Assembly: GCF_943371865.1 (NCBI RefSeq)
Contig: NZ_CALRWL010000020.1
Location: forward strand, 1 to 64,000
Reading direction: 5' to 3'
DNA: 64,000 nt
Origin: Azorhizobium sp943371865
GTDB lineage: Bacteria > Pseudomonadota > Alphaproteobacteria > Rhizobiales > Xanthobacteraceae
Numbering within the stretch: position 1 is the stretch's first letter; the number at the start of each line of letters is the position of its first letter. This document shows positions 1 to 10,923 of this stretch, piece by piece. Under the pieces are notes generated by a model. It did not search any database, was not told the origin of the DNA, and saw only the letters and a list, made by a program, of their open reading frames with translations. The translations under genes and the position numbers were made by a program.

Positions 1-1292
1 CCCTTGCCCATCTCGCCGGCGCGGGCCGCCTCGATGGTGGCGTTCAAGGCCAGAAGATTGGTCTGGCTGGCGATGTTGGTGATCAGGATCACCACTTCGC
101 CGATCTTGGCCGCCGACTGCGAGAGCTCGATGATCTCCGTCTGGGTGCGTGCCGTCTCGTCCGCGGCGGTGGCGGCGATCTTGGCGGCGTGGGACACCTG
201 CGAGCCGATCTCGCGGATCGAGGCGGTCATCTCCTCGGTGGAGGCGGCGACCGTCTGCACATTGTTGCTGGCTTCTTCGGCCGCGCCGCCCACGGCTTCC
301 GCCTGACGGGAGGTCTCCTCGGCGGTGGAGGCGAGATTGCGGGCCGCTTCCGACACTTCGTTGGAGGACTGGGCGAAGGCGTTGGCGAGGGCGCCCATGC
401 TGGCTTCGAACGTGCTGGCGATCTCCAGGCGCTCGTTGCGCACCTTCTCGGCGGAGCGCTGCTCCTGCAGGGCGGCCTCAGAGCGCAGGTGCTCGGCCTC
501 GACCAAGCCGAGGCGGAAGGCTTCCACGCTCTTGGCGATGGTGCCCACCTCGTCCTTGCGATCGGTGCTCGGCACGGTGACCGTGAGCGCGCCGCCCTGG
601 ATCTGGGCGATCACCGCCAGGATGTCGTTGATCGGCTTGACGATGCCGAAGCGGGTCACGAGGGCCGCGATCACCAGCGCGGCAACCACGACGCAGCCCA
701 TGAGGATGTTGAGGAAGGTGACCGTGGACGCGGTTGATTTGTCGAGGTTGGTCAGAGCGGCCTTTGACTTTGTAACGCCTTCATCGATCAGTTTGGTCAC
801 GGCGTCGACCTGAGCGCGGAGGGCAGGGTCGCAATCCGCCACCATCATGCGGCCAGCCTTGATGATGTCATCAGGGGCCAGGGACTCTCGCGCCAGCTTG
901 AGGGTTGGCGCGCAGGCGCCGCTAAGGACGGCACGCATGTCCACCCCAAGTTTGTCGATCTGCGCAGCTTGAGATGGCAGCATTGCCCGCGCCTCCTTGG
1001 CGCGGGTCTCGAATGCGGCGAGCGTCGAGGCGTAACGCTCTTCCGCGGCCTTGAGTTCGGTTTCGGTGGTGGCAACCGCGAGCTGGTAGATGGAGCGCTG
1101 GATGCCAACGGTCTGGCGGTTCACCCGGGCGAGCTGGAGATAGCCAGCCTCTTCCACCAGTGCGTCGTTGTAGGCGTCCGACACATCATTGATCTTACCG
1201 CCGGCGAAGAGGGTGCCGCCGAGGGCGCAGACACCCAGCATCAAGATCAGAATGCCGATCTTGAACATGATCGGAAGATTTTTGATCGACAT
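1..1292 (-). CDS. Methyl-accepting chemotaxis protein (3' end outside window)
   Basis: Membrane chemoreceptor that would signal to CheA/CheW. The 430 residues present show a first membrane helix at about residues 9-30, a periplasmic helical sensor region to about 185, a second helix at about 186-206, and a HAMP-like segment starting VKPINDI. Then comes a long coiled-coil signalling domain rich in A/E/T/S. The window ends inside the conserved hairpin tip (NLLALNATIEAARAGEMG), so the C-terminal methylation helix and stop are missing. The start was chosen at the ATG giving MSIKNLPIMF, preceded by AAAGGT. The family is certain; the ligand is unknown. It stands alone, with no che genes in view. 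Confidence 0.93.
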   Translation of the reverse strand, partial: MSIKNLPIMFKIGILILMLGVCALGGTLFAGGKINDVSDAYNDALVEEAGYLQLARVNRQTVGIQRSIYQLAVATTETELKAAEERYASTLAAFETRAKEARAMLPSQAAQIDKLGVDMRAVLSGACAPTLKLARESLAPDDIIKAGRMMVADCDPALRAQVDAVTKLIDEGVTKSKAALTNLDKSTASTVTFLNILMGCVVVAALVIAALVTRFGIVKPINDILAVIAQIQGGALTVTVPSTDRKDEVGTIAKSVEAFRLGLVEAEHLRSEAALQEQRSAEKVRNERLEIASTFEASMGALANAFAQSSNEVSEAARNLASTAEETSRQAEAVGGAAEEASNNVQTVAASTEEMTASIREIGSQVSHAAKIAATAADETARTQTEIIELSQSAAKIGEVVILITNIASQTNLLALNATIEAARAGEMGK

Positions 1293-1469
1293 GGCCGTGA
1301 CCTTTCAACGTCAGGACGCCGCCGGTTCGGACGGGTCCGCAAGAAATGCATGACGTTGAAGGGCTTACCCCTCTTGCCCCGCCGCACTTACGGACAGTTG
1401 GGGAGGGATCTTGCGTGAGGCTGATGAGGGTGCAGGACGTGAAACATACAGCCTGCGGATAGTACGCCA

Positions 1470-2312
1470 TTATGGAGCGGATGCGATCGGCTTGCCGCTG
1501 GAGGCCCATTCGGCCCAGGAGCCGTCATACAGTGCCAAAGGCATCTTGCCGATGCTCTCCAGTGCGACCCATAGGATGGCTGCGGAGACGCCGGACCCGC
1601 AGGTGGTCACCACCGGCCGATCAAGGTCCAAGCCGACGTCCAGCAAGGCGGCACGGACATTTTCGGGGGAGACCAGATGGCCATCCTTGACGATGCGGTT
1701 GAAGGGCAGGTTGAGGCTGCCGGGGATGTGCCCCGATGAAATGCCTGGGCGCGGCTCGGGCGCCGTTCCGGCGAAACGGTCCGCCGGCCGGGCATCCAGC
1801 ACCTGGATGATCGACCCAGCAACCGCCGTTTCAACCTTGGCGATATCCGCCACAATGGAACGATCCAAGCGGGCAGAGAAGACCGCCGGAGCGCGGATCG
1901 CGGGGCCGCTTTCGGTGGGCCGGCCTTCCTCCACCCATTTCGGCATCCCGCCATCCAGAATCAGCACCTCGCGCACGCCGAAGGCCTTCAACGTCCACCA
2001 CACCCGCGGGGCGGAAAACAGGCCCGAGCCGTCATAGACCACGACGCGCAGGCCATCGCCGATGCCCAGCGCGCCGACGGCGGCGGCGAAGGCGGTCGGG
2101 GTGGGGAGCATGTGCGGCAGCCCCGTCGAATCATCGGCAATGGCATCGATATCGAAGAAGACCGCGCCGGGGATGTGCCGCTCCAGGAACTCCGCCTTGC
2201 CGTTGCGCCCGCTGGGCGGCAGGTGCCACGACCCGTCGACAATCACCAGATCGGGTGCGGAGAGGTTGGCGGCGAGCCATTCGGTGGAGACGAAGGGGGA
2301 GGAGGCGGTCAT
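1470..2312 (-). CDS. sseA: 3-mercaptopyruvate / thiosulfate sulfurtransferase (tandem rhodanese)
   Basis: Transfers sulfur from 3-mercaptopyruvate (or thiosulfate) to an acceptor through a cysteine persulfide. The 280-residue protein has two rhodanese domains. The first is inactive and carries the usual WWTLKAFG and LDGG motifs. The second has the catalytic Cys at about residue 238 in the loop CGSGVSA, which is closer to the mercaptopyruvate (CGxGVT) type than to thiosulfate-specific rhodaneses (CRxGxR/K). It lies 34 bases downstream of cysK on the same strand, so the two probably form a cysteine/sulfur operon. No strong Shine-Dalgarno is visible before this ATG. Confidence 0.92.
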   Translation of the reverse strand: MTASSPFVSTEWLAANLSAPDLVIVDGSWHLPPSGRNGKAEFLERHIPGAVFFDIDAIADDSTGLPHMLPTPTAFAAAVGALGIGDGLRVVVYDGSGLFSAPRVWWTLKAFGVREVLILDGGMPKWVEEGRPTESGPAIRAPAVFSARLDRSIVADIAKVETAVAGSIIQVLDARPADRFAGTAPEPRPGISSGHIPGSLNLPFNRIVKDGHLVSPENVRAALLDVGLDLDRPVVTTCGSGVSAAILWVALESIGKMPLALYDGSWAEWASSGKPIASAP

Positions 2313-2346
2313 TGCAGGGCTTTCGCGGTGTTGTCGGTCATTGCCG

Positions 2347-3378
2347 TCAGAGAAGGACGTTCGGGACCTCGACCTTGCGCTCCAGCCAGGCCGGAACCGG
2401 CAGGTCCTTGGAACGCAGGAACTCGGGGTTGAACAGCTTGGACTGGTAGCGGGTGCCGTAGTCGCAGAGAATGGTCACGATGGTGTGGCCCGGCCCGAGG
2501 TCCCGCGCAAGACGGATCGCGCCGGCAACATTAATGCCCGACGAGCCCCCCAGGCACAGGCCCTCGTGCTCCAGCAGGTCGAACACGATGGGGATGGCTT
2601 CCGCGTCAGGGATCTGGAACGCCGCGTCCACCGGCGCGTCTTCCAGATTGGCGGTGATGCGCCCCTGGCCGATGCCCTCAGTGATGGAACTGCCCTCCGC
2701 GTGCAGCACGCCGGTGGTGTAGAAGGAATAGAGCGACGCGCCCATGGGGTCGGCGAGGCCGATCTTGACCGCCGGATTGCGGTCCTTCAGCGCCAGCCCG
2801 ACCCCGGCGAAGGTGCCCCCGGTGCCCACCGCGCACACGAAGCCGTCGACCTTGCCGTCGGTCTGGTCCCAGATCTCCGGGCCGGTGGTGGAGATATGCG
2901 CGTTCCGATTGGCCACATTGTCGAACTGGTTGGCCCAGATGGCGCCATGGGGCGCGGTCTTGGCGATCGCTTCGGCCAGACGGCCGGACACCTTCACGTA
3001 ATTGTTGGGGTTGGAATAGGGCACAGCGGGCACCTCCACCAGGGTGGCGCCGGCGAGGCGGAGCATGTCCTTCTTTTCCTGGGACTGGGTCTCCGGGATC
3101 ACGATCACCGTCTGGAAGCCGAACGGTGCCGCCACCAGCGCCAGGCCGATGCCGGTGTTGCCGGCGGTGCCTTCGACGATGACGCCGCCAGGCTCAAGCT
3201 GCTTCCTGGCGACGGCGTCCTGGATGATGCCCAGTGCCGCGCGATCCTTCACCGATTGGCCGGGGTTCATGAACTCGGCCTTACCCAGAATGGTGCAGCC
3301 GGTCAGCTCCGATGCCCGCTTGAGCTTGATCAGAGGCGTATGGCCGATGGAATGTACAAGCCCGTCGCGGAAATTCAT
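2347..3378 (-). CDS. cysK: Cysteine synthase A (O-acetylserine sulfhydrylase)
   Basis: PLP enzyme making cysteine from O-acetylserine and sulfide in the cytoplasm. The PLP lysine is about residue 44 in NPGQSVKDRA, and the phosphate/substrate loop GTAGNTGIGLA and the PLP-phosphate loop GTGGTFAG follow in the usual order. At 343 residues it is a little longer than classic CysK, having a C-terminal extension that ends EVPNVLL. The start at MNFRDGL is set by GAGGTGG eight bases upstream. The open frame extends 46 codons further, but that part overlaps the photolyase end and looks non-coding. It is the first gene of a likely cysK-sseA operon. Confidence 0.95.
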   Translation of the reverse strand: MNFRDGLVHSIGHTPLIKLKRASELTGCTILGKAEFMNPGQSVKDRAALGIIQDAVARKQLEPGGVIVEGTAGNTGIGLALVAAPFGFQTVIVIPETQSQEKKDMLRLAGATLVEVPAVPYSNPNNYVKVSGRLAEAIAKTAPHGAIWANQFDNVANRNAHISTTGPEIWDQTDGKVDGFVCAVGTGGTFAGVGLALKDRNPAVKIGLADPMGASLYSFYTTGVLHAEGSSITEGIGQGRITANLEDAPVDAAFQIPDAEAIPIVFDLLEHEGLCLGGSSGINVAGAIRLARDLGPGHTIVTILCDYGTRYQSKLFNPEFLRSKDLPVPAWLERKVEVPNVLL

Positions 3379-3457
3379 GAGAACCACCTCAGCTATCTGG
3401 AGGCAGCCTACCGAACGGGCGAGAGGGCAGCAACCGCCGCCTCTGTGGTGTCCCGCC

Positions 3458-4957
3458 TCACCCGGCTGAGCGGATCTCCTTGCGGGTATGCTCGAACGCC
3501 CGCAGCGCCCGCTCACGGGCCGCGGCGTGATCGACGATCGGCCTGGGATAGTCCACGCCCAGGCGAATGCCGGCGTGGGCCAAGTCCAGGCTGGAGGCTT
3601 CCCAAGGCTTGTGAATCAAGCGGGCGGACAGGCGGGCGAGTTCCGGCACATAGGTGCGCACATAGCTGCCGTCGGGATCGAACTTCTCGCCCTGCAGCAC
3701 AGGATTGAAGATACGGAAATACGGCGCCGCATCCGCCCCGGAGCCGGCCACCCATTGCCAGCTGGCCGGGTTGCTGGCGGGATCGGCATCCACCAGCGTG
3801 TCCCAGAACCAGTGCTCGCCGTCCTGCCAGTGGATCAGCAGGTGTTTGCACAGGAAGGAGGCCACCACCATGCGGACGCGATTGTGCATCCAGCCGGTGG
3901 TCCAGAGCTGGCGCATGCCCGCGTCCACGATGGGATAGCCGGTGCGACCGTGTTGCCAGGCCTTGAGATCACCGGAACATTCGCGCCAGGGAAAGGCGTC
4001 AAACGCCGATTGCAGGTTGCGGCGGGAGAGGTCCGGCATCGCATGGAGCAGATGGTAGGAGAACTCGCGCCAATAGACCTCGGCCTCGAACTTGCGCACG
4101 TCCCCCGCCGGCGCGTCGCCAGCCGCACCCGCAGAAGCAGCCGCGACGATGGCCTGACGGGGGGACAGCTCGCCAAACCGCAGGTGGGGGGACAGGCGGG
4201 ACACGTGGGGCAGGTCCGGCCGATCGCGCTTGGTGCCGTAGCCGGCCAGGCCATCCTCCATGAACCCCTCAAGGCGCGCGCGGGCTGCGGGCTCGCCCGG
4301 GGTCCAAGCGGCACGCAAGCCGCCGGCCCAGTCCGGCGCGGTGGGTAGCAGATGCCAGGCGTCCAGCGCCTCGCTGGCCAAAGCGTGGGCGGCAGGGCGC
4401 AGCAGCGGCACCTGGAGCACGGCCAGCGCGGGACGATCGCGCACCGCCCCACGCATGAAGGCGGAGAAGGTGCGCGGCATCCCGCCGGCCACGGTCCGCA
4501 CGCTGCCAGGCATATGCAGCAGATGGCCCAGGGTGGGACACACCTCGCGCCCGTCGGCCCGGAGCCGAGCCGTGACCGCCTCGTCCACCTTTGCGGCGGC
4601 GGCCTCGGTGCGGATATTGAACGCCACCAGCCCGCAGCCGGCCTGCCGGGCCACGTCGGGTACGATGCGGGCCGCCGGGCCGCGACGCAGCAGCAGGGGC
4701 ACGCCATGGAGGCTCAATTCGTCCTGGAGCGCGCGCAGGGCGCCCGCCAGCCACCAGCGCGCGGCACCGCCGAGTGGACGCAGGCCGGGGCTGTCCTCGT
4801 CCAGCACATAGAGCGCCACCACGGGGCGCCCTTCGGCGGCGGCGGCACACAGGGCCGGGTTGTCCGCCAGGCGCAGGTCGTCACGGAACCAGACCAGGGC
4901 CGGGGAGATGGGGGAGGCTGGCTGGCGAGTCGCGGTCGAGGTTGGTGCGGTGGCCAT
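3458..4957 (-). CDS. phrB: Deoxyribodipyrimidine photo-lyase
   Basis: Light-driven repair of cyclobutane pyrimidine dimers using FAD and an antenna chromophore. The 499 residues show an N-terminal antenna-binding Rossmann domain (LVWFRDDLRLADNPAL) and a C-terminal FAD domain. The latter has the family signatures WMHNRVRM and NPASWQWVAGSG followed by FRIFNPVLQ. This fits a class I CPD photolyase; a cryptochrome-like role is less likely given the intact signature residues. The start at MATAPTST is preceded by GGAGG eight bases upstream, favoured over a GTG seven codons earlier. The downstream neighbour cysK is separated by 79 bases. Confidence 0.94.
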   Translation of the reverse strand: MATAPTSTATRQPASPISPALVWFRDDLRLADNPALCAAAAEGRPVVALYVLDEDSPGLRPLGGAARWWLAGALRALQDELSLHGVPLLLRRGPAARIVPDVARQAGCGLVAFNIRTEAAAAKVDEAVTARLRADGREVCPTLGHLLHMPGSVRTVAGGMPRTFSAFMRGAVRDRPALAVLQVPLLRPAAHALASEALDAWHLLPTAPDWAGGLRAAWTPGEPAARARLEGFMEDGLAGYGTKRDRPDLPHVSRLSPHLRFGELSPRQAIVAAASAGAAGDAPAGDVRKFEAEVYWREFSYHLLHAMPDLSRRNLQSAFDAFPWRECSGDLKAWQHGRTGYPIVDAGMRQLWTTGWMHNRVRMVVASFLCKHLLIHWQDGEHWFWDTLVDADPASNPASWQWVAGSGADAAPYFRIFNPVLQGEKFDPDGSYVRTYVPELARLSARLIHKPWEASSLDLAHAGIRLGVDYPRPIVDHAAARERALRAFEHTRKEIRSAG

Positions 4958-5160
4958 GGCGTCATCCTCCGGCGGCACGATGTGGGATCGTGCAATGGAT
5001 CTGCGACGCCCCGTGGGTGACGGGCCCGGTGGGGCGAGATCTGCGCGGGCTGACGTGCCTGCTCAGTGGCCGCGCCCCCACCTCAGATGCGGATATGGGC
5101 CGACGGAACCGTCATGTCCCTTGTACGCCCCACGCAGGGCAGGGGATCACTGGCCCGCGT

Positions 5161-5247
5161 TCACGCCCAACTGGCGAGGAAGGTCAGCACAGCCAGAATC
5201 ATGACGACGCTCGCGAAGATCCAGTGCTTCGCGGTCCATTGATGCAT
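5161..5247 (-). CDS. Candidate 28-residue single-span membrane peptide
   Basis: A short reading frame, MHQWTAKHWIFASVVMILAV and eight more residues, consists of a charged, aromatic N-terminus followed by one hydrophobic helix of about 18 residues and a TGA stop. A GGGAG lies 13 bases before the ATG, which is far but usable. It sits between phrB and tRNA-Asn, where no other gene fits. I do not recognise the family. The composition (Trp at both membrane interfaces) resembles genuine bacterial small membrane proteins, but chance cannot be excluded at this length. Confidence 0.4.
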   Translation of the reverse strand: MHQWTAKHWIFASVVMILAVLTFLASWA

Positions 5248-5426
5248 CGTCACGGCGTGTCTCCCATGCGCGGTCGCAGGGCTGCGCGCCTACAACCCTG
5301 TCTCGTTCCGGCAAAGCATAGAGGGCCGCGGCCGGTGACAGAAGCGATTTTGCGCCGTCGTGGCGCCGCCCTCCGTGCCGTCTCCACGCACCGCGGGCGA
5401 TCGGGCATGATCTCAACGTCAGAAAC

Positions 5427-5460
5427 AAAAAATCCCCCAGGCGCGAAGCACCTGGAGGAT
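5427..5460 (-). terminator. Rho-independent terminator after tRNA-Asn
   Basis: Read on the minus strand: ATCCtCCAGGtGC, loop TTCG, then GCgCCTGGgGGAT followed by six T. It lies about 50 bases past the tRNA-Asn 3' end. Confidence 0.8.
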
Positions 5461-5511
5461 CTTTTGAATGCGAAACGAGACAAGACCTAAGTCCATATCC
5501 CCCTTCGAATT

Positions 5512-5586
5512 TGGCTCCCCGGGCCGGATTCGAACCAGCGACCAACCGGTTAACAGCCGGTTGCTCTACCACTGAGCTACCGAGGA
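5512..5586 (-). tRNA. tRNA-Asn (GTT)
   Basis: 75-base cloverleaf with encoded CCA. The acceptor is TCCTCGG/CCGGGGA with discriminator G, the D-arm contains GCTCAGTGGTAGAGC, the anticodon loop is CTGTTAA (anticodon GTT), and the T-arm contains GGTTCGAATCC. It is transcribed on the minus strand and followed by a clear terminator. Confidence 0.97.
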
Positions 5587-5612
5587 ACGGGTGTTCAAAC
5601 CCGAGGCCGGCG

Positions 5613-5645
5613 ATATAGCAACCGTGTGCCGGCTTGTGAAGTCAA
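5613..5645 (-). promoter_or_regulatory. Possible promoter of tRNA-Asn
   Basis: On the minus strand TTGACT (5640-5645) is followed after about 18 bases by TTGCTATAT, which ends 26 bases before the tRNA 5' end. This is a good -35 and a plausible -10. The exact -10 register is uncertain. Confidence 0.45.
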
Positions 5646-5716
5646 AGGCGCGCGATTTCTCACCCCATTTGTCCCAGAGCGGTGGATATCTTTCGAGAAT
5701 CCAACGCCTGCAACGC

Positions 5717-7561
<1,845 letters not shown>

Positions 7562-7758
7562 GAAAATCTCCGGGCGCGGGCCATGCGCCGATGCATCAAC
7601 CGCCATCCCGGCGGCAAGTCAACGTCGCGGCACATTCTGTCGCGGCATCTCATCCCGCCCGGCCTATGGGTCTGGCGCGGGGAATAGCACGAGCCATCAG
7701 GGCTCGGAAAGCGGACGGCCATGCGGGAAGCGATTTCTGGCGGATGGCGCGTCGGCAC

Positions 7759-7832
7759 TGGAGGCCACGCCCGGAATCGAACCGGGGTGCAAGGATTTGC
7801 AGTCCTCTGCGTAACCACTCCGCCACGTGGCC
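7759..7832 (-). tRNA. tRNA-Cys (GCA)
   Basis: 74 bases with encoded CCA. The acceptor is GGCCACG/CGTGGCC with discriminator T, the anticodon loop is ACTGCAAAT (anticodon GCA), and the T-arm contains GGTTCGATTCC. It is transcribed on the minus strand. Confidence 0.97.
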
Positions 7833-8009
7833 TCACCGAGCGGTTCCCTAAAGCACCGCGAGCCGGGGAGCAAGAGGCGAACGCGTATGCCGGCAAACTG
7901 TCCAACGGCATGTGAACGGGAGAGGCGGCGGCGCGTCTTGTTTTCGTTACCTTTGTACGGCACTCCAGGGCCGACTCCCAGCAAGGGAGATGTCCTGGAG
8001 AAAATGTCC

Positions 8010-8585
8010 ATGTCCGTGCGCAAGTTCATTCTGACCGCCGCTTTTGCCTTGCTGCCCGGCATGGCACTGGCGGCCGGCCCGATTCTCGAATTCACCTTCG
8101 GCAATGTCACCGTTGCGGTGGCCAAGGTCTCTGCGGTGGATGCGGCTGCCCGTACGGTCACCCTGGTCGGTCCCGACGGTACGTGGTCGGCCATCAAGGT
8201 GGGGCCGGAGGTCAAGAATTTCCCGCAGATCCAGGCAGGCGACGAGGTGAAGCTGGCGGTGGAGCAGGTGACCAACATCCGCGTGGTGCACCCCAATGAC
8301 GGCACGCCGGTTCCGGTGGAAGTGGTGACCGTGGACACCACCCCGCTGGGTGCCAAGCCCGGCGCCGTGGTCAGTGACCGCCGCGAATTCTCCGCCACCA
8401 TCACCAAGATCGTGCCCGACACCCGCGCAATCACCTTGCAGGGCCCCGCTGGGAATTCTGTGACCTTCACCATGCCCGGCGACCAGGGCGATTTCAGCAA
8501 GCTGAAGTCCGGCGACCACATCATTTTCCGCCAGGTGACCTTCACGGGGCTGGCGGACCTGCGGGCCGACGCTCCCGCGAAGTAG
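8010..8585 (+). CDS. Periplasmic protein with two tandem small beta domains, function unknown
   Basis: 191 residues with a clean signal peptide (MSVRKFILTAAF...LAAG, cleavage near residue 20). The mature part holds two related units of about 70 residues. Each has the pattern TxxVTLxGPxG, then a Val/Lys-rich strand, then a LKSGDxI/IQAGDEV turn and a strand ending in V. The layout recalls OB-fold CusF-type metal-binding or other small periplasmic folds, but the metal ligands of CusF are not obvious. The start at the second of two close ATGs has GGAG nine bases upstream. It is separated from the next gene by a strong hairpin, so it is probably monocistronic. The family is not recognised with certainty. 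Confidence 0.8.
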   Translation: MSVRKFILTAAFALLPGMALAAGPILEFTFGNVTVAVAKVSAVDAAARTVTLVGPDGTWSAIKVGPEVKNFPQIQAGDEVKLAVEQVTNIRVVHPNDGTPVPVEVVTVDTTPLGAKPGAVVSDRREFSATITKIVPDTRAITLQGPAGNSVTFTMPGDQGDFSKLKSGDHIIFRQVTFTGLADLRADAPAK

Positions 8586-8596
8586 CCGCGACGACG

Positions 8597-8632
8597 CCAC
8601 ATCGCCGCCTTGCAAAAACGGCGGCGGTGTGG
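8597..8632 (+). terminator. Strong hairpin between the periplasmic gene and pcm
   Basis: A 13-bp stem (CCACATCGCCGCC with GGCGGCGGTGTGG, one G-T pair) and a loop of about 10 bases start 11 bases after the stop codon. There is no long T run, so this is either an atypical terminator or an RNA-stabilising hairpin. Confidence 0.5.
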
Positions 8633-8678
8633 CTCTTGAGCCCATATTGTGGCCCTGTCGGACCGGCCGGAGGATGAG

Positions 8679-9350
8679 ATGATCGACTTCGTGGAGCTTC
8701 GCCGCGGCATGGTGGACAGTCAGGTCCGAGCCAATGACGTCACCGACCTGCGAATCGTTGCCGCCATGCTGGATATTCCGCGCGAACGGTTCGTGCCGGA
8801 GCATCTGCGGTCCCTGGCTTATATCGACGACGATCTGGTGATCCGCGCCGCCGCCAATGGTGCGCCCGCGCGATATCTCATCGAGCCCATGGTGCTCGCC
8901 AAGCTGCTTCAACTGGCCGACATTCCGCCGGACGCGCTGGTGCTGGATATCGGCGTCGGCACCGGCTATTCGGCCGCGGTCCTGGCGCGGCTGTGCCAGC
9001 AGGTGGTTGCCTTGGAGGATGATGGCGATCTTGTTGCGGCCGCCAATGCGGCATTGGCCGATCTTGCCATCACCAATGTGGCCGTGCTGAAGGGCGCGCT
9101 GACCGCGGGATGGGCGGGCGAGGCCCCCTATGATGTGATTCTGCTGAATGGCTCGGTGGATGTCGTGCCACAGGCGCTGTTCGCGCAACTCAAGGACGGC
9201 GGACGGCTCGTTTCGGTTGTGGGCCGTGGCGGGGCTGCCCGTGCGGCCGTGTTCACCAAGGTGGGCAGCGCGGTCAGCGAGCGCGTGGTGTTCAACGCTG
9301 CAATCCCGCCATTGCCGGGATTTGAGGCGGCACCCCAGTTTACCTTTTGA
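8679..9350 (+). CDS. Protein-L-isoaspartate O-methyltransferase family protein
   Basis: SAM-dependent methyltransferase of the PCMT family, which repairs isoaspartyl residues in aged proteins. The 223 residues begin MIDFVELRRGMVDSQVRAN, a typical N-terminus for the alphaproteobacterial branch of this family. The SAM-binding motif I is LDIGVGTGYSAAVLARL (about residues 88-104), followed by the acidic motif II region (VALEDD). GGAGG lies six bases before the start. It sits directly upstream of tolC, the arrangement usual in Hyphomicrobiales. Orthologues in this position are often annotated only as PIMT family, and their activity is not assured. Confidence 0.88.
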   Translation: MIDFVELRRGMVDSQVRANDVTDLRIVAAMLDIPRERFVPEHLRSLAYIDDDLVIRAAANGAPARYLIEPMVLAKLLQLADIPPDALVLDIGVGTGYSAAVLARLCQQVVALEDDGDLVAAANAALADLAITNVAVLKGALTAGWAGEAPYDVILLNGSVDVVPQALFAQLKDGGRLVSVVGRGGAARAAVFTKVGSAVSERVVFNAAIPPLPGFEAAPQFTF

Positions 9351-9534
9351 CCACATCCATTTACCTTCTGACAACACCTGTGTCCGAACTGTCGCGGTAG
9401 CTCAAAAAAGCGTCGGTGGATCGAACCGGTTGGTTCCCTCTCCGAAGTCCGGTGGCTATGGTCCAGTTTAAATCCGCGCGTCTGGCTTCGTGTGGCGTCC
9501 TGCTTTGAGCGGAGCCGCGGTTCGGGAGATTTCG

Positions 9535-10923
9535 ATGTCGCTTGCGACGAATATTGGCCGGCGCCTTTCTGTTTTGGCTACGGCGACGGCGCTGTCGGCG
9601 GTCCTGGCGTCGGGCGTTTCCGCCCAGACCCTGGATGCCGCCATGGCCCAGGCCTATGTGAACAACCCGTCCCTCAATTCCCAGCGTGCCGGCACCCGTG
9701 CCGTGGACGAGAACGTGCCGCAGGCACTGTCGGGCTATCGCCCCACTGTGTCTGCCGGTGCCAGTGTCGGGGGGCAGTACTCCCGGGCGACATCCTCGGG
9801 CGTAACCACGGACGGGACCCTGATGCCGCGGTCCGTGAACCTCACGGTCACGCAGACCATCTTCAACGGCCTGCTGACCGCGAGCACCACCCGCAAAGCC
9901 GAGTCGACCGTGAAGGGCTCGCGCGAGACCTTGCGCAATACCGAACAGACGGTGCTGCTGAACGCCGCCACCGCTTATATGAATGTGTTGCAGGCGATCG
10001 CCCTGCTGGATCTGCAGAAGCAGAACCTCGCGGCCCTGCAGCAGGAACTGCGCGCCACCCGCGACCGCTTCAATGTCGGTGAGGTGACCCGCACGGACGT
10101 GGCGCAGGCGGAGGCCCGCGTGGCCGACGCCAATTACCAAGTTGCCCAAGCCGTCGCCAATCTCTCGTCCGATCGGGCGGTCTACCGCCAGGTGATCGGC
10201 GTGGAGCCCGGCCAGCTGTCGCCGCCCCGGTCCATCGAATTCATGATCCCGCCCACCGTGGACCGCGCGGTCGCGCAAGGGCTGGCCCAGCACCCGGCGA
10301 TCCAGGCCTCCAAGTTTGCCGTGGATGCGGCCATGTTCCAGGTGAAGATGTCGGAGGCGGGCCTAGCCCCCAATCTGAGCCTTCAGGGGCAATTGGCCCA
10401 GGGCTACGACCAGAGCAACGCGGTGGATAGCGCCAGTTCTGCCGGCGTCTCGCTGAACCTGACGGTTCCGATCTATCAGGGCGGTGCCGAATATTCCGCC
10501 ATTCGGCAGGCCAAGGAATATCTGTCGCAGGCGCGCATCGAGGTGGATGTGAACCGCGATACCATCCGCGCCAACACCGTGCAGTATTGGGGCGCGCTTG
10601 AGGCTGCCAAGGTGCAGATCCAGTCGGCGCAGGCCTCCGTGGCTGCAAATACGCTGGCGCTTGAGGGCGTTCGCGAGGAATGGCGCGTCGGGCAACGCAC
10701 GACCACCGACGTGCTGAATGCGCAGACGGACCTTACCAATGCGAAATCAGCGCTGGTGACTGCCCAGCGGGATCGTGTGGTGGCCGCCTACTCGCTGATC
10801 TCCACCATCGGCAAGCTCGATGCCGTGTCGCTGGCCCTGAAGGTTCCGGTCTATGACGCCCGCGTTCACTATGAACAGGTGCGTGATGCCTGGGCGGGAA
10901 CCCGTACCCCGGATGGGAAATAA
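9535..10923 (+). CDS. tolC: TolC family outer-membrane efflux/secretion channel
   Basis: Trimeric outer-membrane channel that docks to RND pumps and type I secretion systems. The 462 residues have a signal peptide (about 1-35, ending GVSAQ). They also have the duplicated TolC architecture, with long Ala/Gln/Glu-rich helices and the internal half-repeats (LRATRDRFNVGEVTRTDVAQ in the first half, EWRVGQRTTTDVLNAQTDL in the second). The start MSLATNIG has GGGAG six bases upstream; the longer open frame adds 15 non-conserved codons. It follows pcm by 184 bases and precedes popZ. No pump or adaptor gene is adjacent, so it likely serves several systems. Confidence 0.93.
   Translation: MSLATNIGRRLSVLATATALSAVLASGVSAQTLDAAMAQAYVNNPSLNSQRAGTRAVDENVPQALSGYRPTVSAGASVGGQYSRATSSGVTTDGTLMPRSVNLTVTQTIFNGLLTASTTRKAESTVKGSRETLRNTEQTVLLNAATAYMNVLQAIALLDLQKQNLAALQQELRATRDRFNVGEVTRTDVAQAEARVADANYQVAQAVANLSSDRAVYRQVIGVEPGQLSPPRSIEFMIPPTVDRAVAQGLAQHPAIQASKFAVDAAMFQVKMSEAGLAPNLSLQGQLAQGYDQSNAVDSASSAGVSLNLTVPIYQGGAEYSAIRQAKEYLSQARIEVDVNRDTIRANTVQYWGALEAAKVQIQSAQASVAANTLALEGVREEWRVGQRTTTDVLNAQTDLTNAKSALVTAQRDRVVAAYSLISTIGKLDAVSLALKVPVYDARVHYEQVRDAWAGTRTPDGK

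Noticed and set aside
2062..3708. A 548-codon open frame on the plus strand
   Set aside because: It is antisense to sseA, cysK and the photolyase end, all of which have clear motifs. High GC content creates such long shadow frames.
5147..5572. A 141-codon minus-strand frame starting inside tRNA-Asn
   Set aside because: Its start lies within the tRNA and it crosses the tRNA terminator. The small peptide at 5161-5247 is in a different frame.
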